From: Spirochaetae bacterium HGW-Spirochaetae-7
GTDB taxonomy: Bacteria > Spirochaetota > Spirochaetia > Treponematales > UBA12059
Assembly (NCBI GenBank): GCA_002839245.1
Contig: PGXR01000153.1
Span: forward strand, 1-7,145
Length of the DNA: 7,145 bases
Direction of reading: 5' to 3'
The notes beneath the pieces were generated by a model. That model had not been told where the DNA came from, ran no database searches, and saw only the letters and a program-made list of their open reading frames with translations. Every line of letters begins with the position of its first letter. The first letter of the stretch is position 1. The position numbers and the translations under genes were made by a program. This document shows, in pieces, positions 1 through 5,147 of the stretch.

Positions 1-66
1 GGTAGGACTCGAACCTACGACCTCCGGGTTATGAGCCCGACGAGCTGCCAACTGCTCTACCCTGCG
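1..66 (-). tRNA. Initiator tRNA-Met (CAU), 3' end cut by the window edge
   Basis: On the minus strand the first 66 positions of a tRNA cloverleaf fit without gaps, so tRNA position n lies at window position 67-n. The acceptor 5' strand is CGCAGGG (66-60). The D stem is GAGC/GCTC, the anticodon loop is CTCATAA with CAT at 33-31, and the T arm is GTAGG-TTCGAGT-CCTAC. Initiator hallmarks seen are three consecutive G:C pairs in the anticodon stem (GGG/CCC), A11:T24 in the D stem, and C as the first base, where elongator tRNA-Met normally has G. Positions 67-73, including the diagnostic A72, and any encoded CCA lie outside the window. The role is to start translation with formyl-Met. It follows the toxin gene on the same strand. 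Confidence 0.93.
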
Positions 67-80
67 TCGATGTTGGGACG

Positions 81-109
81 AATATACAGAAAACGATAAA
101 GAATGTCAA
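81..109 (-). promoter_or_regulatory. Sigma70-type promoter of the initiator tRNA gene
   Basis: On the minus strand a perfect -35 TTGACA (109-104) is followed by a 17-nt spacer and a -10 TATATT (86-81). The predicted start is near 74, which leaves about 8 nt of 5' leader for RNase P to remove before the tRNA begins at 66. The bases just after the -10 are GC-rich (CGTCCC), as in the discriminators of many stringently controlled stable-RNA promoters; that regulation is inferred. The promoter lies between the toxin stop codon and the tRNA, so the tRNA does not depend on the toxin operon for transcription. Confidence 0.8.
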
Positions 110-114
110 GAGAC

Positions 115-150
115 TACACTATCCGAGGAGATAATTGGCCGAGTTCAAAC
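115..150. repeat. Direct repeat R1, left flank of the toxin-antitoxin module
   Basis: This is a 36-bp direct repeat partnered with 924-959, offset by exactly 809 bp. It is identical at 32 of 36 positions. The differences are at 121, 138, 143 and 150, and the first three are A/G transitions. The shared core is TCCGAGGAGATAATTG (122-137). This copy covers the last sense codon and the TGA stop of the toxin (145-150) and continues downstream to within 6 bp of the tRNA promoter -35. It could be a boundary duplication, an attachment-like site, a remnant of tandem toxin genes, or a binding site. Confidence 0.85.
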
Positions 151-558
151 CTTACCGTATTCAACTATATCCAGTCCGGGGATGTCGGAAAAATCCTTGG
201 CATTCCTGGTCAATAGCGATATACCATGCTGGATGGCTTGTGCGCCAATCCAAAGGTCCTGGATCCTGTGTTGCGTGGCTCGGCCGGATTTGGCCAGGCT
301 GTGCACAAGCGGACCCAGAATCAGCCCTGTTTCTTCAGTGATATGCAGTACTGGCTTCTTGCGAAGCCGGTTGAGCGCTGCCTGGCGTTTAGTCTTGATT
401 CCAGGGTCAGGCGAGTTTTCAACGCCGTAAGCCAGTTCCGCCATGGTTACCGGCGAAAGGTAAACGGGTGCTTTCCCTGTGTATCGCTCCACGTCAGCAG
501 GAGATATGCGGCCTCGCTCAACATCGACCCAGATACAGGTGTCAATCAACCAGCCCAT
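145..558 (-). CDS. vapC: VapC-like PIN-domain ribonuclease toxin
   Basis: This 137-residue protein has the layout of VapC/FitB type II toxins, which are Mg-dependent endoribonucleases that cut specific RNAs, often tRNAs or rRNA, when freed from their antitoxin. The acidic PIN residues are visible: D6 in LIDTCIWVD, E41 in MAELAYG, D101 in RIQDLWIGAQA, and N119/D122 in LLTRNAKDF. The C-terminal PGLDIV strand is also typical. The length is normal and there is no frameshift. The ATG at 558-556 overlaps the antitoxin stop by 13 nt, with only a weak upstream GAGAG ribosome site, so translation is probably coupled to the antitoxin. The stop codon sits inside a 36-bp direct repeat. An initiator tRNA gene follows 78 nt downstream on the same strand with no obvious terminator between them. 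The RNA target is not known from sequence. Confidence 0.92.
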   Translation of the reverse strand: MGWLIDTCIWVDVERGRISPADVERYTGKAPVYLSPVTMAELAYGVENSPDPGIKTKRQAALNRLRKKPVLHITEETGLILGPLVHSLAKSGRATQHRIQDLWIGAQAIQHGISLLTRNAKDFSDIPGLDIVEYGKV

Positions 559-809
559 GGATCTCTCAATTCAGGAATGTGCGAACCGGGAATCGTGGAA
601 TCCTCGAGCCATCCGGTAGCCGCATCCTCTGGCAGGGTCTGGTACAGATCGCCCATGGCTTCAGAAGCCGTTGCGAACGGTTCGCCTGGAACCAAGGTGC
701 CAATACGGCGCTTGTTTCGGACGAGCACCACTTCCTCTCCCCTGGTTTCGACTGAATCGAGAACACGCTTTATATTTCTGGAAAAATCCGTTACGGACAT
801 GACAATCAT
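546..809 (-). CDS. Phd/YefM-type antitoxin of the PIN toxin
   Basis: This 87-residue protein opens with MIVMSVTDFSRNIKRVLD and continues through GEEVVLVRNKRRIGTLVPG. That is the Phd/YefM N-terminal fold, which dimerises, binds operator DNA and represses its own operon. The C-terminal half, about residues 48-87 with EAMGDLYQTLPEDA, should be the tail that wraps and blocks the PIN toxin. The frame is open to an ATG at 854, but AGGAGG at 820-815 sets the start. It lies 5 nt before the ATG at 809 and only 2 nt before the ATG at 812, and the promoter -10 (868-863) puts the transcript start near 854. A third ATG at 800 is possible. The gene overlaps the toxin by 13 nt. Toxin inhibition and autoregulation are known for the family and inferred here. 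Confidence 0.9.
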   Translation of the reverse strand: MIVMSVTDFSRNIKRVLDSVETRGEEVVLVRNKRRIGTLVPGEPFATASEAMGDLYQTLPEDAATGWLEDSTIPGSHIPELRDPWAG

Positions 810-820
810 CATAGCCTCCT

Positions 821-865
821 GATCAATATTAATCTGAATATATGATTCAATCAAGGAATATGATT
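821..865. promoter_or_regulatory. Candidate operator sites for toxin-antitoxin autoregulation
   Basis: The AT-rich segment between the -10 box and the antitoxin Shine-Dalgarno holds several symmetrical elements. There is a perfect 11-bp palindrome TGATT-C-AATCA (843-853). There is an imperfect 14-bp palindrome GATCAATATTAATC (821-834, 12 of 14 symmetric). The 8-mer ATATGATT occurs twice in direct orientation (840-847 and 858-865), 18 bp apart, and the second copy overlaps the -10. Phd/YefM antitoxins repress their promoters by binding paired palindromes, so these are the natural candidates. Binding is inferred. Confidence 0.5.
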
Positions 866-890
866 ATACCCACACCAATAACAATGTCAC
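863..890 (-). promoter_or_regulatory. Sigma70-type promoter of the toxin-antitoxin operon
   Basis: On the minus strand GTGACA (890-885, 5 of 6 to the -35 consensus) is followed by a 16-nt spacer and a perfect -10 TATAAT (868-863). Transcription would start near 856, giving a leader of about 47 nt before the antitoxin ATG. This matches the antitoxin Shine-Dalgarno at 820-815. Confidence 0.75.
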
Positions 891-923
891 CATGCGCAAA
901 GGAACAAGATCATGTGTACAAGT

Positions 924-959
924 TACACTGTCCGAGGAGATAATTGACCGAATTCAAAA
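924..959. repeat. Direct repeat R2, right flank of the toxin-antitoxin module
   Basis: This is the partner of 115-150 (32 of 36 identical, same orientation). It lies about 115 bp upstream of the antitoxin start and beyond the operon promoter. The trinucleotide that forms the toxin stop in the other copy (TGA on the minus strand) is kept here at 956-954. An EcoRI-like GAATTC is created by the G-to-A change at 952. With the other copy it brackets exactly the toxin-antitoxin operon and its control region. Confidence 0.85.
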
Positions 960-985
960 AATAACATTGACAGAACCGGGACACG

Positions 986-1006
986 ATGAATCATTCATGG
1001 TATAGT
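986..1006 (+). promoter_or_regulatory. Extended -10 promoter with overlapping palindrome, upstream of the helicase
   Basis: TGG-TATAGT (998-1006) is an extended -10 element (TGn followed by a hexamer matching TATAAT at 5 of 6). No good -35 is correctly spaced; TTGACA at 967-972 is 28 nt away. A perfect inverted repeat ATGAAT-C-ATTCAT (986-998) abuts the hexamer and shares its last base with the TG element, so it could be an operator. Transcription would start near 1013, about 190 nt before the helicase ATG. Confidence 0.5.
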
Positions 1007-1012
1007 GCGAAC

Positions 1013-1204
1013 GCACTTAGTATTCCCTCGTCTTATCGGGTTTCTTACGGAATTGAGAGGGAACCATTTCGCGGATGTCGATTTTCGTTCATTCCGGAAT
1101 TGTACCCGGCACTCACACCGTCGCGTTCCAGGGCATCCCGCCCGCGCTCCCGTCGAGTTCCGATCATCCTATACGCACACTCTTCTCTTTTTAGGACCAT
1201 ATCC
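1013..1204 (+). other. Long 5' leader of the helicase gene
   Basis: About 190 nt separate the predicted transcription start from the helicase ATG. TTCCCTC (1023-1029) can pair perfectly with GAGGGAA (1057-1063) across a 27-nt loop. The rest shows no tRNA, terminator or convincing reading frame. The helicase frame is open through this stretch, but it has no Shine-Dalgarno at its upstream ATGs. Long structured leaders are known for cold-induced DEAD-box helicase genes, so temperature or autoregulatory control is possible but not shown. Confidence 0.4.
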
Positions 1205-2485
1205 ATGGAATCAAGAAATTCGTATCAGTCGCCATCCCGTCGGGGATCGGCCGAGGACCGCCCATCGTACGGCTCGAGGCCTTCATACGGCGACCAGCGC
1301 TACTCGACCCGGGGTGCGCCCCAGGGCGGCCGGGGCCGGGGTCCGTCCCCGCGGAGCGGCGGCGGTTCCGCCCGCGCCAAGCAGTTCATCCATCCGTCGC
1401 GCTTCATCCAGGAAGCCAGGGTAACCGAGAAGGCCGACTACCTGCCGATCCATAGTTTCGAGGATTTCGCCGTCCACAAGAAGATACTCGATAACATCGT
1501 CATCAAGGGATTCGAGAAGCCTTCCGCCATTCAGGACCAGACCATTCCGCTGGTGCTCGAAGGCAAGGACGTTGTCGGCATAGCCAACACCGGCACCGGA
1601 AAGACGGCTGCCTTCGCCATACCGATGATCCACGACCTCATGACGAACATGGACCACCGGGCCCTGATCATGGCGCCGACGAGGGAACTCGCGCAGCAGA
1701 TCATGGAAGAGTGCTTCAGCTTCGGCAAGGGCTGCGGCCTGCGTAGCGCCCTGCTCATCGGCGGCGCATCGATGTACCTCCAGAAGCGCGACCTGAGGAC
1801 CAATCCCCGCGTCGTGATCGGCACGCCCGGGCGCATCAAGGACCATGTCCAGCAGGGCACGCTGCCCCTGCCGCTGTTCAACTTCATCGTGCTCGACGAG
1901 GTGGACCGCATGCTCGACATGGGCTTCATCAACGACATCTCCGGACTCCTGGCACGCGTGTCGCAGGACCGCCAGTCGCTGTTCTTCTCGGCGACCATGG
2001 AACCGAAGATCGCCAGGCTCATCGAGCAGTTCTCCAGGAACCCGGTGACCGTTTCCACGAAGGAAGGCTCCACCGTAGACTCGGTCAGCCAGAACGTCGT
2101 CTACTATTCGGGTAGCACCGACAAGATGGACAAGCTGCACGACGTGCTCATCGGCGGCGACTGCGGCAGGACGATCATCTTCGACGACACCAAGCGGGCC
2201 GTCGAGCGCCTGGGACGCGAGCTGCATGCCCGCGGCTTCAAGGTCGACGAGATCCATGGCGACAAGAGCCAGGCCCAGCGCTCCAAGGCGCTGTCGCGCC
2301 TGAAGAGCGACGAGATCAACATCCTGGTCGCCACCGACGTCGCCGCACGAGGCATCGACGTGACCGACATCACCCACGTTATTAATTTCTCGACGCCCAA
2401 CTCGTACGACGACTACGTGCACCGCATCGGCCGCACGGGCCGCGCCGGCAAGGGTGGCAAAGCCCTGACCTTCCTCTCAAGGTAA
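1205..2485 (+). CDS. DEAD-box ATP-dependent RNA helicase (DEVD variant)
   Basis: This 426-residue protein unwinds or remodels RNA duplexes using ATP. All core motifs are visible: Q motif around F85 and Q110, motif I ANTGTGKT (127-134), APTRELAQQ, TPGR, motif II DEVD (231-234), SAT (262-264), ATDVAARGID (376-385) and HRIGRTGR (406-413). Motif II has Val where DEAD has Ala. Residues 1-60 form a disordered, Arg/Gly/Ser/Tyr-rich tail with repeated PSYG, probably an RNA-binding segment. The protein ends 13 residues after motif VI (GKALTFLSR), shorter than E. coli-type helicases. The start is the ATG at 1205 because AGGA (1193-1196) lies 8 nt upstream. The same frame opens at 986, but that ATG overlaps the promoter palindrome. 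The gene is monocistronic, with a terminator 9 nt after the stop. A role in rRNA or mRNA remodelling is likely; the exact paralogue is unassigned. Confidence 0.93.
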   Translation: MESRNSYQSPSRRGSAEDRPSYGSRPSYGDQRYSTRGAPQGGRGRGPSPRSGGGSARAKQFIHPSRFIQEARVTEKADYLPIHSFEDFAVHKKILDNIVIKGFEKPSAIQDQTIPLVLEGKDVVGIANTGTGKTAAFAIPMIHDLMTNMDHRALIMAPTRELAQQIMEECFSFGKGCGLRSALLIGGASMYLQKRDLRTNPRVVIGTPGRIKDHVQQGTLPLPLFNFIVLDEVDRMLDMGFINDISGLLARVSQDRQSLFFSATMEPKIARLIEQFSRNPVTVSTKEGSTVDSVSQNVVYYSGSTDKMDKLHDVLIGGDCGRTIIFDDTKRAVERLGRELHARGFKVDEIHGDKSQAQRSKALSRLKSDEINILVATDVAARGIDVTDITHVINFSTPNSYDDYVHRIGRTGRAGKGGKALTFLSR

Positions 2486-2493
2486 AGACACCG

Positions 2494-2523
2494 GGACGCG
2501 CCGCTCAGGCGCGTCCTTTTTTT
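2494..2523 (+). terminator. Intrinsic terminator after the helicase
   Basis: A perfect 9-bp GC-rich stem GGACGCGCC/GGCGCGTCC (2494-2502 with 2508-2516) has a 5-nt loop and is followed directly by seven T residues (2517-2523). It begins 8 nt after the helicase stop codon. Confidence 0.95.
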
Positions 2524-2610
2524 CGTCCTCCGCCTCGCTGCCCGCCCCGTTTCACGCTAGTACACTTTGATTACAAGCAACTTGTCACCGCGCTTCCGGG
2601 GCATTCCCCG

Positions 2611-2640
2611 TTGACGGCATAGCCGGCAAGCCGGTACCAT
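2611..2640 (+). promoter_or_regulatory. Possible promoter for rsgA and its leader ORF
   Basis: TTGACG (2611-2616, 5 of 6) and TACCAT (2635-2640, 4 of 6) are separated by 18 nt. The spacer contains the inverted repeat CCGGC-AA-GCCGG (2623-2634), a candidate repressor site. The match is modest. It is the best promoter I see between the helicase terminator and rsgA. Confidence 0.3.
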
Positions 2641-2688
2641 CAATGCGGGTCCCGTACCAGGCCCCAAGACAGAACCCGAGGAGGCGCT

Positions 2689-2739
2689 ATGAACACCAAG
2701 GCCACTGCCCGCGACGGGCGCCGGGTTACCGTTCTCTGA
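2689..2739 (+). CDS. Possible 16-codon leader peptide upstream of rsgA
   Basis: An ATG at 2689 lies 4 nt after GAGGAGG (2678-2684), the strongest Shine-Dalgarno in the window. It opens a 16-residue frame, MNTKATARDGRRVTVL, ending at TGA 2737-2739. It is in the same frame as rsgA but is separated from it by two stop codons and 132 nt. It has no recognisable domain. It could be a leader peptide affecting rsgA expression, a remnant of a longer gene, or chance. The strong ribosome site is the only direct support. I found no clear attenuator hairpin between it and rsgA. Confidence 0.35.
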   Translation: MNTKATARDGRRVTVL

Positions 2740-2871
2740 AGACGCTTCACCTCCGGTAAATCCCCTCCCGCCCGCAGCAACAAAAAATCCGCAAACGACT
2801 CACGGCACCGACCGGCCCGGCGGAAGCTCCCGGCTCGATGGATGGCTTGAATTATCAAAGGAAAACAGACA

Positions 2872-4062
2872 ATGGAATTTTTGAATGATACCGAAGGTAG
2901 CCCGGAACGCGAGGGCGTAGATCCGCTCCTCGATCTTGGCTGGAACCAGTTTTTCTCGAACGGCCTGTCCGACTTGCGAGGCAGGGGACGGGGCGACGCT
3001 GAGCTGGAACCCGCCCGCGTGTTGGAGGTGCGGCGCGGCTCATTCGTCGTAGCCGCCCGCGACGGCAACGGGGGGCTCGCGGAATTCGAGGCAAGGCCTT
3101 CCGGACGACTCTCGAGCGATTGCCTCGCCGCCGCCCAGTGGCCGGCGACAGGCGACTGGGTGGCGCTCCGCGGGCGGGAAAGGACTGGCGGACGGGCCTC
3201 CGCCGATCCAGGGTCGGCCATCGTGGAGGCGGTGCTCCCCAGGAGTTCCGCATTCTCCCGCAAAGCGGCGGGCGACTCGCGGTACGACAAGGTCTCCGAG
3301 CAGGTGCTCGTGGCGAACGTCGATACGGCCTTCATCGTCACGGCCGCGGGCACCGACTTCAGCGTGCGGCGCATCGAGCGATATGCCGCGCTGGCGCATG
3401 AGTCGGGCGCGTCACCGGTACTGGTCATCACCAAGGCAGACCTTGCCGGAGACGCGGTTCTCGACCTGGTCGCGGCGGCCGGCGACGCATATCCCTTTGC
3501 GCCGGCCTTCGCCGTCTGCGCTCCCGAGGGCCGCGGGCTGGACGCGATGGCCAAACACCTCAAGGCCGGTTCCACCGCGGTGCTGCTCGGCTCGTCGGGT
3601 TCGGGCAAGTCGACGTTGCTGAACGCGCTAGCGGGGACAGAGCTCAACTCCACCGGCGCGGTCAAGGACTATGACCAGCGCGGCAGGCACACGACGAGTT
3701 CCAGGACGCTGTTCATGCTGCCTGGAGGCGCGATGGTCATAGACACGCCGGGCCTGCGCGAGGTGCAGCTGTGGCTGGGCGAGGAGAGCCTCGGAGGCGT
3801 GTTCACCGAAATCGAAGAAGCCGCGGCCGCCTGCCGCTTCTCTGACTGTTCCCACGAAGGCGAACCGGACTGCGCCGTGCAGGCAGGTCTGGAAAGCGGC
3901 TCCATCATGGCGGACCGCTACGAAAGCTGGCAGAGGCTGATGAAGGAGGTCCGGTTCCTGGAGACCAAAACCAACGTGACGGCGAAGCTGGCGGAGAGGG
4001 CGAAATGGAAGATACGGAGCAAGGCCTCGAGGCAACTCAGGAGGTTGCGGGGGGAAATTTGA
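2872..4062 (+). CDS. rsgA: Ribosome small-subunit-dependent GTPase A
   Basis: This 396-residue protein is RsgA (YjeQ/YloQ), a circularly permuted GTPase that binds the 30S subunit late in assembly and releases maturation factors on GTP hydrolysis. An N-terminal segment with LGWNQFF leads into an OB fold ending near GDWV (94-97). The G motifs come in the permuted order: G4 TKAD (187-190), G1 GSSGSGKST (240-248), G2 GRHTT (271-275), G3 DTPG (291-294). The zinc knuckle has C321, C326, H328 and C334 in CRFSDCSHEGEPDC, and a basic helical tail follows. G4 has Thr in place of the usual Asn, as in some other RsgA proteins. It is somewhat longer than E. coli RsgA (about 350). The ATG follows AAGGA (2858-2862) by 9 nt. 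It stands alone between the helicase and a signalling operon. Confidence 0.96.
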   Translation: MEFLNDTEGSPEREGVDPLLDLGWNQFFSNGLSDLRGRGRGDAELEPARVLEVRRGSFVVAARDGNGGLAEFEARPSGRLSSDCLAAAQWPATGDWVALRGRERTGGRASADPGSAIVEAVLPRSSAFSRKAAGDSRYDKVSEQVLVANVDTAFIVTAAGTDFSVRRIERYAALAHESGASPVLVITKADLAGDAVLDLVAAAGDAYPFAPAFAVCAPEGRGLDAMAKHLKAGSTAVLLGSSGSGKSTLLNALAGTELNSTGAVKDYDQRGRHTTSSRTLFMLPGGAMVIDTPGLREVQLWLGEESLGGVFTEIEEAAAACRFSDCSHEGEPDCAVQAGLESGSIMADRYESWQRLMKEVRFLETKTNVTAKLAERAKWKIRSKASRQLRRLRGEI

Positions 4063-4086
4063 CTATGGATTGCCTGGGACTATACT
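4059..4086 (+). promoter_or_regulatory. Sigma70-type promoter of the binding protein-kinase operon
   Basis: TTGACT (4059-4064, 5 of 6) and TATACT (4081-4086, 5 of 6) are separated by 16 nt. The -35 contains the rsgA stop codon TGA (4060-4062). Transcription would start near 4093, giving a leader of about 65 nt before the lipoprotein gene. It is the best promoter match ahead of the operon and makes the operon independent of rsgA. Confidence 0.65.
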
Positions 4087-4096
4087 TGGAATAGAT

Positions 4097-4115
4097 GCTC
4101 CCACACATTGGGAGT
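4097..4115 (+). other. Hairpin at the start of the operon leader
   Basis: CTCCCA (4098-4103) pairs perfectly with TGGGAG (4109-4114) across a 5-nt loop, extendable by one G:T pair. There is no T run after it, so it is not a convincing intrinsic terminator. Its place at the predicted 5' end of the operon mRNA suits an mRNA-stabilising stem, or it could contribute to ending the rsgA transcript. Confidence 0.4.
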
Positions 4116-4157
4116 TGACCGTCTTTCCCGGCTGTCTGGAACGCGAGGGGGGTGTCT

Positions 4158-5147
4158 TTGAGGCGATCGACAGGGATATTAATCATGGCGGCGTTGCTTC
4201 TGACGGCTTGTGCCAAGGGTGCCGCCAAGGTCACGCCCGCCGAAATGACCATCAGGCTGGCCTATTCGACCAACTTGAACCCCGCCCTTGTCCATATCGC
4301 CCTCGAAAAGGGCTATTTCGCGGACGAGGGGCTCGCGATCGACGCCAGGGCCTTCCTCTTCGGCAAGCTGGCCATGGATTCGATGCTGGAAGGCGAGTCG
4401 GACCTGGCGACCTGCGCAGCCATACCCCTGGTGCTCGCGCTGGTCGACGGCAAGGACATCGGCATCGCCGCCACCATCGTCAGCACAGACAGGACGACGG
4501 CGCTGGTGGCGGACAGGGCTGCCGGGGTGCAAAAACCCTCGGACCTCGCGGGCAAGACCATTGGCGTACCCTTCGGGACCGCGGCTGAATACTTCCTCCA
4601 ACTGCTGCTCGAGGCGCGGGGCCTGGACAGGAAAGCCGTGCGCATCGTCGACATGAAGCCCGATGACATGCTCCCTGCCCTCAAGGCCGGAACCGTGTCG
4701 GCCGTGTCCATATGGATTCCGTACCTGTCATCGATCGAGTTGGCTCTAGCGGAACGGTCGCTCGTCATGTACGGGAACGACCTATTCACTCAGCATTTCA
4801 TTATAGCGGGAAACATTGGCTTCATGCGCGCCCGACCGGCAGCCATGCGAGCGCTTATGCGGTCCCTCCTGAAGGCGGAAGCGTTCATCAGCGACCATCC
4901 TGATGAGGCCGTGGCCATCATCGCACGGTACACGAAGGCCGACGAGGCCGTAGTCCGCTCCGCGATGGACCTGTACCGATTCAAGGTTTCTCTCGACGAA
5001 GCCCTTCTCCTCGTCCTCGAGGACGAAACCCGCTGGGCTATGAGCCTGCCAGCCGCGACAGCGAGGAAAATTCCGGACATCAGGGACACGATATACGCGG
5101 ACGCCCTGCAAAGCGTCGCTCCGGATCGGGTACGACTGATTCGATGA
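4158..5147 (+). CDS. NMT1/SsuA-like periplasmic solute-binding lipoprotein
   Basis: This 329-residue protein has a lipoprotein signal: RR at residues 2-3, a hydrophobic core, then the lipobox LTAC with C18 as the lipidation site. The mature part (IRLAYSTNLNPALVHIALEKGYFADEGL, DLATCAAIPLVLALVDGKDI, LAGKTIGVPFGTAAEYFLQ in separate blocks) matches the type II periplasmic binding fold of NMT1/SsuA/TauA proteins. These bind sulfonates, nitrate, pyrimidine precursors or aromatics. The ligand cannot be told. No permease or ATPase gene is adjacent; a histidine kinase follows with an ATGA overlap (5144-5147), suggesting a role in ligand sensing. The TTG at 4158 is chosen because GAGGGG (4145-4150) is 7 nt upstream. 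The in-frame GTG at 4152 is only 1 nt from that site; using it would add two residues before the same signal peptide. Confidence 0.85.
   Translation: MRRSTGILIMAALLLTACAKGAAKVTPAEMTIRLAYSTNLNPALVHIALEKGYFADEGLAIDARAFLFGKLAMDSMLEGESDLATCAAIPLVLALVDGKDIGIAATIVSTDRTTALVADRAAGVQKPSDLAGKTIGVPFGTAAEYFLQLLLEARGLDRKAVRIVDMKPDDMLPALKAGTVSAVSIWIPYLSSIELALAERSLVMYGNDLFTQHFIIAGNIGFMRARPAAMRALMRSLLKAEAFISDHPDEAVAIIARYTKADEAVVRSAMDLYRFKVSLDEALLLVLEDETRWAMSLPAATARKIPDIRDTIYADALQSVAPDRVRLIR

Larger units (their letters stand above)
2524..2871. other. Intergenic region between the helicase and rsgA
   Basis: These 348 nt hold no gene longer than 20 codons that I can support. Visible elements are a short hairpin CGGGG-CATT-CCCCG (2597-2610), a weak promoter candidate (2611-2640) with an inverted repeat in its spacer, and a 16-codon ORF with a strong ribosome site (2689-2739). 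The stretch 2740-2857 shows no clear feature. Confidence 0.6.

Noticed and set aside
226..822. 198-codon plus-strand frame across the toxin-antitoxin genes
   Set aside because: The minus strand encodes a PIN toxin and a Phd/YefM antitoxin with promoter and ribosome site. The plus frame has no domain or ribosome site.
1..985. Complete integrative element with integrase or transposase
   Set aside because: No integrase, transposase or terminal inverted repeats are visible. Only the direct repeats and the tRNA location hint at mobility.
967..1006. Classical promoter using TTGACA at 967-972 with TATAGT at 1001-1006
   Set aside because: The spacer is 28 nt, too long for sigma70. The TGG before TATAGT supports an extended -10 promoter without that -35.
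986..1204. N-terminal extension of the helicase by 73 residues, since the frame is open from an ATG at 986
   Set aside because: There is no Shine-Dalgarno at the early ATG. The ATG lies in the palindrome beside the extended -10 element, the sequence is not helicase-like, and AGGA sits 8 nt before the ATG at 1205.
1283..2422. 379-codon open frame on the minus strand opposite the helicase
   Set aside because: It mirrors the GC-rich codons of a clear helicase, has no recognisable domain and is low in sequence complexity. It is an antisense shadow.
2640..3665. 341-codon open frame on the minus strand opposite the start of rsgA
   Set aside because: It is Ser/Arg/Ala-rich with no domain, lies opposite unmistakable RsgA motifs, and has no convincing ribosome site. 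It is a shadow of high-GC coding.
4097..4115. Intrinsic terminator after rsgA
   Set aside because: The stem is only 6-7 bp and no T run follows, so it was kept as a leader hairpin.
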